A stretch of DNA of 55,151 nucleotides from Thiobacillus sp. UBA3361 (GTDB lineage: Bacteria > Pseudomonadota > Gammaproteobacteria > Burkholderiales > Thiobacillaceae): NCBI GenBank assembly GCA_002360535.1, contig DEQR01000025.1:1-55151 (forward strand), written 5' to 3'. A program made the translations under genes and the position numbers. The notes under the pieces were generated by a model, which saw nothing but the letters and a program-made list of their open reading frames with translations, was not told where the DNA came from and ran no database searches. Shown here piece after piece: positions 51,321-55,151 of this stretch (positions are counted from its first letter, which is position 1; each line of letters begins with the position of its first letter).

Positions 51321-51653
51321 ATGGAAATCGAAATCAACGGCCGTACCGTGGAAACCGACCCGGAAGGGTATCTGGTAAACCTGGAAGACTGGTCGCCCGA
51401 GGTGGCGGAGGTACTGGCTGCTCAGGACAAGCTGCCCTTGGCGGAAAACCACTGGAAGATCATCAATTACATGCGGGACTATTTCAACGAGTACGGCACC
51501 GCGCCCAACCTGCGCATCCTGCAGAAAGCGCTTAAGGAAGAGTTCGGCGACGAATGGGGCGAAAAGAAATTCCTCTTCGATTTGTTTCCCTTCGGCCCCG
51601 CCAAGCAGGCCGGCCGCTATGCCGGCACGCCCAAGCCTACCGGCTGCGTCTGA
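51321..51653 (+). CDS. DsrC/TusE-family sulfur-carrier-like protein with a single C-terminal cysteine
   Basis: 110 residues. DsrC/TusE fold markers are LVNLEDWSPEVAEVLA, an HWKIINYMRDYFNEY helix and LFDLFPFGPAKQAG, ending in the flexible arm KPTGCV with the penultimate catalytic cysteine. DsrC proper has a second cysteine 11 residues earlier; here that position is Gly (QAGRYAG). One cysteine is the TusE pattern, so it could carry a persulfide but not form DsrC's internal disulfide or trisulfide. An AAAGGAAA site precedes ATG 51321. It has its own promoter and terminator. Cys-only-once also fits a specialised lithotrophic sulfur carrier. Confidence 0.9.
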   Translation: MEIEINGRTVETDPEGYLVNLEDWSPEVAEVLAAQDKLPLAENHWKIINYMRDYFNEYGTAPNLRILQKALKEEFGDEWGEKKFLFDLFPFGPAKQAGRYAGTPKPTGCV

Positions 51654-51699
51654 CCAGGACACGCACGGCTGGCCAGATCTGCGGCCAACACCTACACTC

Positions 51700-51726
51700 A
51701 CCCCGGCCCCGGTCGGGGTTTTTTCA
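51700..51726 (+). terminator. Intrinsic terminator of the DsrC/TusE-like gene
   Basis: A CCCCG...CGGGG hairpin (51701-51718) runs into TTTTTT followed by CATTTT. It lies 47 bases after the stop. Confidence 0.85.
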
Positions 51727-51741
51727 TTTTCGGGGGTGCCT

Positions 51742-52029
51742 ATGCGGGGTTTGCTGGTGGTGTTGATGATGGGTCTGACGGGCGCGGCCCTGGCTTTTCC
51801 CTGGTATGCGGGCGGCGACAACATCCGCGGCGCCAAGTACCTGCAACCCGAGGAGCGCAAGGTCCACGTGGCACGCATGCAAAGTTTCCGCACCTTCGCG
51901 GAATGCCGTGCCTACATGGATGAGCACAACCGCATGGTGGACGAGCGGGCCCAGGCCCAGGGGGAGAAGTTGCCACCCATGCAGGGCGATCCCTGCGCGG
52001 TGATGCGCGGCATGGGCCGCATCAAATAG
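51742..52029 (+). CDS. Small exported protein of unknown function
   Basis: 95 residues. A signal peptide (about 1-19, LLVVLMMGLTGAALA) precedes a mature domain FPWYAGGDNIRGAKYL with two cysteines about 47 residues apart (TFAECRAY and GDPCAVM) that could form a periplasmic disulfide. I do not recognise a family. A GGGGG run precedes ATG 51742, only about 16 bases after the previous terminator's T-tract, so its promoter must overlap that terminator or come from readthrough. A hairpin follows the stop. Confidence 0.7.
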   Translation: MRGLLVVLMMGLTGAALAFPWYAGGDNIRGAKYLQPEERKVHVARMQSFRTFAECRAYMDEHNRMVDERAQAQGEKLPPMQGDPCAVMRGMGRIK

Positions 52030-52032
52030 AAA

Positions 52033-52050
52033 GGGGGCCGCGCGGCCCCC
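52033..52050 (+). terminator. Hairpin after the small exported protein gene
   Basis: GGGGGCC (52033-52039) pairs with GGCCCCC (52044-52050) with a 4-base loop. Only two T's follow, so efficiency as an intrinsic terminator is uncertain. It stands between convergent genes. Confidence 0.5.
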
Positions 52051-52070
52051 TTGCGGCATCGCCCGGTTGT

Positions 52071-52436
52071 TCAGTGCACGCTGCCGAACGATGCGTCGGC
52101 TGTACCGGGCGGCGTCGGCAGTCCCGCCAGACGGCAGCCCTGGGCCACCGGACCGTGGGGGAACAGGCTGTAGAGGTATTTTCGGCCGCCCTGGTCCAGA
52201 TAGGCCGACTCCATCGACTTCAGCAGGCTTCTCGCGTTGGGTGCCGGGCCGCATTGTCGTATTGGTCGCGCAACTGACAGATCACGTCCATGTGCGCCTC
52301 GCTCAACTCGATGCCTTCCCGGCGGGCCATCTCGCGCGCCTGGTTCTCATCCCAGGTGTCCAAGTCCTGCAGGTAGGACTCGGCATCGCAGGGGGCCATG
52401 TTTTTCCGCATTCAGCAGTTTGTTGATGTCCAGCAT
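52071..52436 (-). pseudogene. Second DsrC/TusE-family gene broken by two homopolymer frameshifts
   Basis: Read on the minus strand from ATG 52436 (good GAGGAG site), the frame opens MLDINKLLNAE and stops early. Removing one A from the A5 run at 52401-52405 continues it as a typical DsrC/TusE core (DLDTWDENQAREMARREGI, HMDVICQLRDQY). At the C3 run near 52239-52241 one missing C again breaks the frame; restoring it gives LLKSMESAYLDQGG, YLYSLFPHGPVAQGCRLAGLP and a tail ending GSVH at the TGA 52071. The repaired protein would be about 121 residues. It keeps the DsrC upstream cysteine (QGCRLAG) but has Thr where the penultimate Cys should be. Sequencing error in both runs is possible. Confidence 0.75.
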
Positions 52437-52586
52437 GTTGTCTCTCCTCGTAGTGCCACAAGTGCCCGGCTGGGGGCTGGTTGTTGTTTAGCACGCTTCC
52501 GGGGAAAGGCAATAAATCTGTTAATAATCAGGATATTGACGTCCTGTAACCAGGGTGGAGGGTAGCCCCGCCACCCGCGACAGCCG

Positions 52587-53063
52587 TCAGGGATTTTTCC
52601 AATGTCCGGACTTGCCACCCAGCTTCTCGGTCAGGCGCACCTGTTCCAGCACCATGCCCCGGTCCACCGCCTTGCACATGTCGTAGATGGTGAGCAGGGC
52701 GACCGAGGCCGCGGTGAGGGCCTCCATTTCCACGCCGGTGCGGCCGACCGTCTCGGCGGTGGCGGTGCAGGTCACGGCCGGGGTGTCGGGCACGATTTCG
52801 AACTCCAGACTCACGCGGGTCAGGGTGATGGGATGGCACAGGGGAATCAGCTCCGCGGTGCGCTTGGCGGCCATGATGCCCGCCAGCCTGGCCACGCCCA
52901 GCACGTCGCCCTTCTTGGTGGTGCCGGCCTGGATCATGGCCAGGGTTTCCGGCCGCATGGTGATGCGTCCTGTCGCCACCGCGACGCGGCGGGTCTCCGC
53001 TTTCTCGCCCACATCGACCATGATGGCGCGTCCCTGTTCATCGAAATGTGTAAAGGCAGTCAT
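52587..53063 (-). CDS. moaC: Cyclic pyranopterin monophosphate synthase accessory protein MoaC
   Basis: Second enzyme of molybdenum cofactor synthesis, working with MoaA to build the pyranopterin. 158 residues: MVDVGEKAETRRVAVA near the N-terminus, the signature AAKRTAELIPLCHPI around 67-80, GVEMEALTAASVALLTIYDMCKA with the catalytic Asp and Lys, and a C-terminal EKLGGKSG. Length and motifs are canonical. It is transcribed alone, divergent from the BepA-like protease gene. Confidence 0.97.
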   Translation of the reverse strand: MTAFTHFDEQGRAIMVDVGEKAETRRVAVATGRITMRPETLAMIQAGTTKKGDVLGVARLAGIMAAKRTAELIPLCHPITLTRVSLEFEIVPDTPAVTCTATAETVGRTGVEMEALTAASVALLTIYDMCKAVDRGMVLEQVRLTEKLGGKSGHWKNP

Positions 53064-53104
53064 AGCAGAGGGGAACCAGTGGCGTGGCCGGCTATCATAG
53101 CCCC

Positions 53105-54520
53105 ATGAAAATGCTGCGCGCCATCTGCCTGGGGTTGCTGGTGTCTTTGCCTGCCCAGGCGCTCGATCTGCCCGATCTCGGGGAATCGGCCCGAACCACC
53201 CTGAGCGAACTGGAGGAGGTCCGGGTCGGCCGGGAGGTGATGCGGCAGATGCGCCAGCACCGCGATTTCGTGACCGACGCGGAACTGGGCAATTACCTGA
53301 ACACCCTGGGCGAGCGCCTTGCGGCCAGCAGCGCCAAGCCCTACCTGCAATTGGAGTTCTTCGCCGTCCGCGACCCCAGCATCAACGCCTTCGCCCTGCC
53401 CGGCGGCTTCATCGGTGTGCATACCGGCCTGCTCACGGCGTCGCGTAACGAGTCGGAACTCGCCGGGGTGCTCGCCCACGAGATCGCCCACGTCACCCAG
53501 AACCACATCGCCCGCCTGGTGGACAGCCAGCGAAGCTCCGGGCTGACCACCCTGGCGGCCCTGGCGGTGGCCATCCTGGCTGCCCGATCCAATCCCGAGG
53601 TGGCCCAGGCCGCGGTGACCACCGCCCAGGCCCTGAGCGTGCAGTCGCAGTTGGATTTCACCCGCGAGAACGAGAAGGAGGCCGATCGGGTAGGCTTCCA
53701 GAACCTGGAACGGTCGGGGTATGACCCCGCCGGCATGGCCAGTTTCTTCGAACGGCTCATGACCCAGTCCCGCTTCCAGGACAACAGCGCGCCCACCTAT
53801 CTGCGCACCCACCCCCTCAGCCATGAACGCATGGCAGACATGCAGCACCGGCTTACCGGCCTTCCGTACCGCCAGCATCAGGACAGCCTGGAGTACACCC
53901 TGCTGCGGGCCAAGCTGATGGCGGAGGAGGGCGAGCCGCAGTTGGCGTTGCAGCGCTTCTCCGCCTTGCAGCGGGATCGTCCGGATGACGAAGGGGCCTT
54001 GTACGGACTGATCCATGCCGCCTTACGGGCCGGGGGTACGGCGCGGGCGGAATCGGCATTCCGGCGCCTGGCGGGGAAGGCCGATTCGCCGTTGGTGGAG
54101 ACCCTGGGCGCGCGCATCGACTTGGCGCAGGGCAGGGGCGGCCCGGCCATCGACCGGTTACGCGAAGCGCAGACCCGGTTCAGCGCCTACAAGCCCCTTG
54201 CCTATGCCTACGCGGATGCCCTGCTGCGGGGCGGGCGGGTCGGCGATGCCATCGCGCACCTCCAGAACGGCCTGCTGACCTGGCCGGAGGACGCGCAACT
54301 GCATGCCCAGCTCGCCCAGGCGCGTTTCGCCGCCGGGCAGCCCATGGAGGGTCACCTGGCCATGGCCGAGTCCTATCTCCAGCGCGACCTGCCGGCTGCC
54401 GCCATGGAGCAATTGCAGCTGGCCCTCAAGGCCGGCGGTGGGGACTTCTACACCCAGTCCATCGTCGAATCGCGGCTGCGCGAGCTGCGCCAGCGGGAGC
54501 AACGGGAAGCCAAACGATAG
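53105..54520 (+). CDS. bepA: Periplasmic M48 metalloprotease with TPR domain, BepA-like
   Basis: 471 residues. A signal peptide (about 1-20, ending PAQAL) leads to an M48 protease domain with the zinc motif LAHEIAHVTQNH near residue 130 and the third ligand Glu in ENEKEAD near 197. The C-terminal 190 residues form helical TPR-like repeats. This is the BepA architecture; BepA degrades or assembles outer-membrane proteins such as LptD with the BAM complex, of which bamC is also in this window. ATG 53105 opens the signal peptide. Confidence 0.9.
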   Translation: MKMLRAICLGLLVSLPAQALDLPDLGESARTTLSELEEVRVGREVMRQMRQHRDFVTDAELGNYLNTLGERLAASSAKPYLQLEFFAVRDPSINAFALPGGFIGVHTGLLTASRNESELAGVLAHEIAHVTQNHIARLVDSQRSSGLTTLAALAVAILAARSNPEVAQAAVTTAQALSVQSQLDFTRENEKEADRVGFQNLERSGYDPAGMASFFERLMTQSRFQDNSAPTYLRTHPLSHERMADMQHRLTGLPYRQHQDSLEYTLLRAKLMAEEGEPQLALQRFSALQRDRPDDEGALYGLIHAALRAGGTARAESAFRRLAGKADSPLVETLGARIDLAQGRGGPAIDRLREAQTRFSAYKPLAYAYADALLRGGRVGDAIAHLQNGLLTWPEDAQLHAQLAQARFAAGQPMEGHLAMAESYLQRDLPAAAMEQLQLALKAGGGDFYTQSIVESRLRELRQREQREAKR

Positions 54521-54612
54521 GCCCTTGCGGGACGTGAGTGGCATTCGCCGACCGCCCCTGGTAAATCTTTACCTTTCTGCAAATTTATCGTACTAAATGG
54601 CCAAGTCTAGGG

Positions 54613-54641
54613 TTGGCCGGGCTTCAGCTCTGCACTATCCT
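54613..54641 (+). promoter_or_regulatory. Weak candidate promoter of the sox operon
   Basis: TTGGCC (54613-54618) and TATCCT (54636-54641) are 17 bases apart, each matching four of six consensus bases, 103 bases before soxX. This is a weak match in a 223-base gap that otherwise shows nothing clear. Confidence 0.35.
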
Positions 54642-54743
54642 GCCCTTCGTTCCGCCCGGCAAGGTTCAGGAAAAGTTGTCTCCCGGACTCGCCAGACCTG
54701 CGGTGCAACAAGATTCATTTCTACCTAGAGGAAGGAGACTTCG

Positions 54744-55109
54744 ATGCGGAATATCGTTTCCGTGCTTGCGGGTTCTGCTCTGTTGAGCGCCCTGCTGGTC
54801 AGCACAGCCACCTTCGCGGCCGATGCCAAGAAAGAAGAGACGGGCAAGGACATTGCCTACAACCGTTCCAAGGGCAACTGCCTGGCCTGTCACGCCATGC
54901 CCACCATGCCCGATGCCGAGCAGCCGGGCAACAGCGGCCCGCCGTTGATCGCCATGAGTGCCCGCTTCCCCGACAAGGCCCAACTGCGCGCCAAGATCTG
55001 GGATGCCACCGCCACCAACCCCGGCACTTTCATGCCGCCCATGGGCAAGCACGGCGTGCTGACCGAGGCGGAAGTGGACAAGGTGGTCGAATTCATTTAC
55101 GGACTGTGA
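54744..55109 (+). CDS. soxX: SoxX, c-type cytochrome subunit of SoxAX
   Basis: 121 residues. A signal peptide (about 1-25, ending TFAAD) is followed by a single class I cytochrome c domain: haem motif CLACH near 47, a SGPPLIAM segment and the distal ligand region TFMPPMGKHGVLT, then DKVVEFIYGL. SoxAX attaches thiosulfate to SoxYZ in the periplasm. A GGAAGGAG site precedes the ATG. soxY begins 16 bases downstream, supporting the name. The size fits the short SoxX type. Confidence 0.92.
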   Translation: MRNIVSVLAGSALLSALLVSTATFAADAKKEETGKDIAYNRSKGNCLACHAMPTMPDAEQPGNSGPPLIAMSARFPDKAQLRAKIWDATATNPGTFMPPMGKHGVLTEAEVDKVVEFIYGL

Positions 55110-55125
55110 TCGCGAGGAGAGAGAG

Positions 55126-55151
55126 ATGATGAATCGTAGGCAAGTATTGCG
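55126..55151 (+). CDS. soxY: Start of soxY (thiosulfate-carrier subunit), cut by the right edge
   Basis: Only 26 bases are present: ATG ATG AAT CGT AGG CAA GTA TTG, giving MMNRRQVL, the beginning of a twin-arginine signal peptide. GAGGAGAG lies just upstream. SoxY is exported by Tat and usually follows soxX, so the name is an inference from position and the RR motif. Confidence 0.6.

Overview
The window is GC-rich, densely coded DNA that looks chromosomal, from a chemolithotrophic sulfur-oxidising betaproteobacterium. Thiobacillus or a close relative (Thiobacillaceae) is the best fit. The reasons are the qmoAB-hdrCB electron-transfer operon, a soxX-soxY start at the right edge, two DsrC/TusE-family loci, a BtuM-type vitamin B12 transporter and a betaproteobacterial panD-panC-panB-dNK-folK-pcnB housekeeping operon. 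The taxonomic call is inference from gene content; there is no rRNA or tRNA here.

Layout. 1-2495: partial murJ (minus), rpsT, ppa and a YfcE-like phosphoesterase. 2757-7851: qmoA, qmoB, hdrC and hdrB, the likely link between APS reductase and the quinone pool, closed by a terminator. 7967-11570: two small proteins followed by pilS-pilR. 11584-13683 (minus): an Aer-like PAS protein and a CZB-type chemoreceptor, in effect a split Aer. 13914-24401: a tight seven-gene signalling operon with a 1104-residue REC-REC-PAS-PAS-GGDEF-EAL-REC protein, a REC protein, a stand-alone HD-GYP tail domain, an HDOD protein, two related histidine kinases and a REC-HD-GYP protein. 24419-26538: a CaCA antiporter, a thioredoxin-like protein, a two-hairpin repeat and ampD. 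26548-31140 (minus): pantothenate, folate and RNA genes. 31300-33509: exbB, exbD, lpxK and a Trm112-like protein. 33553-39572: fliJ, K, L, M, N, O, P, Q, R. 39569-44555: methyltransferase, dapA, bamC, WalJ-like hydrolase, RhlE-like helicase and a DUF3301 protein.

44715-47453 is a metal/redox-stress operon: short rubrerythrin, HdrD/GlpC-like Fe-S protein, an encapsulated-ferritin-like protein without a cargo tail, and a DUF3501 protein. It is preceded by a promoter and a perfect palindrome. 47604-48140 is a CNP1-like exported protein. 48184-51201 (minus) is a B12 uptake unit: promoter, cobalamin riboswitch with a visible Shine-Dalgarno sequester, btuB, then btuM. 51321-52436 holds an intact single-cysteine DsrC/TusE-like gene and, on the other strand, a second DsrC-like gene broken by two homopolymer frameshifts. 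52587-55151: moaC, a BepA-like protease, soxX and the first codons of soxY.

Most notable are the seven-gene c-di-GMP operon, the Qmo complex with soluble HdrBC in place of QmoC, the tail-less EncFtn-like protein next to rubrerythrin, the DsrC-like pair with complementary cysteine loss, and the B12 riboswitch expression platform. No CRISPR array, insertion sequence, integrase or phage gene was seen.
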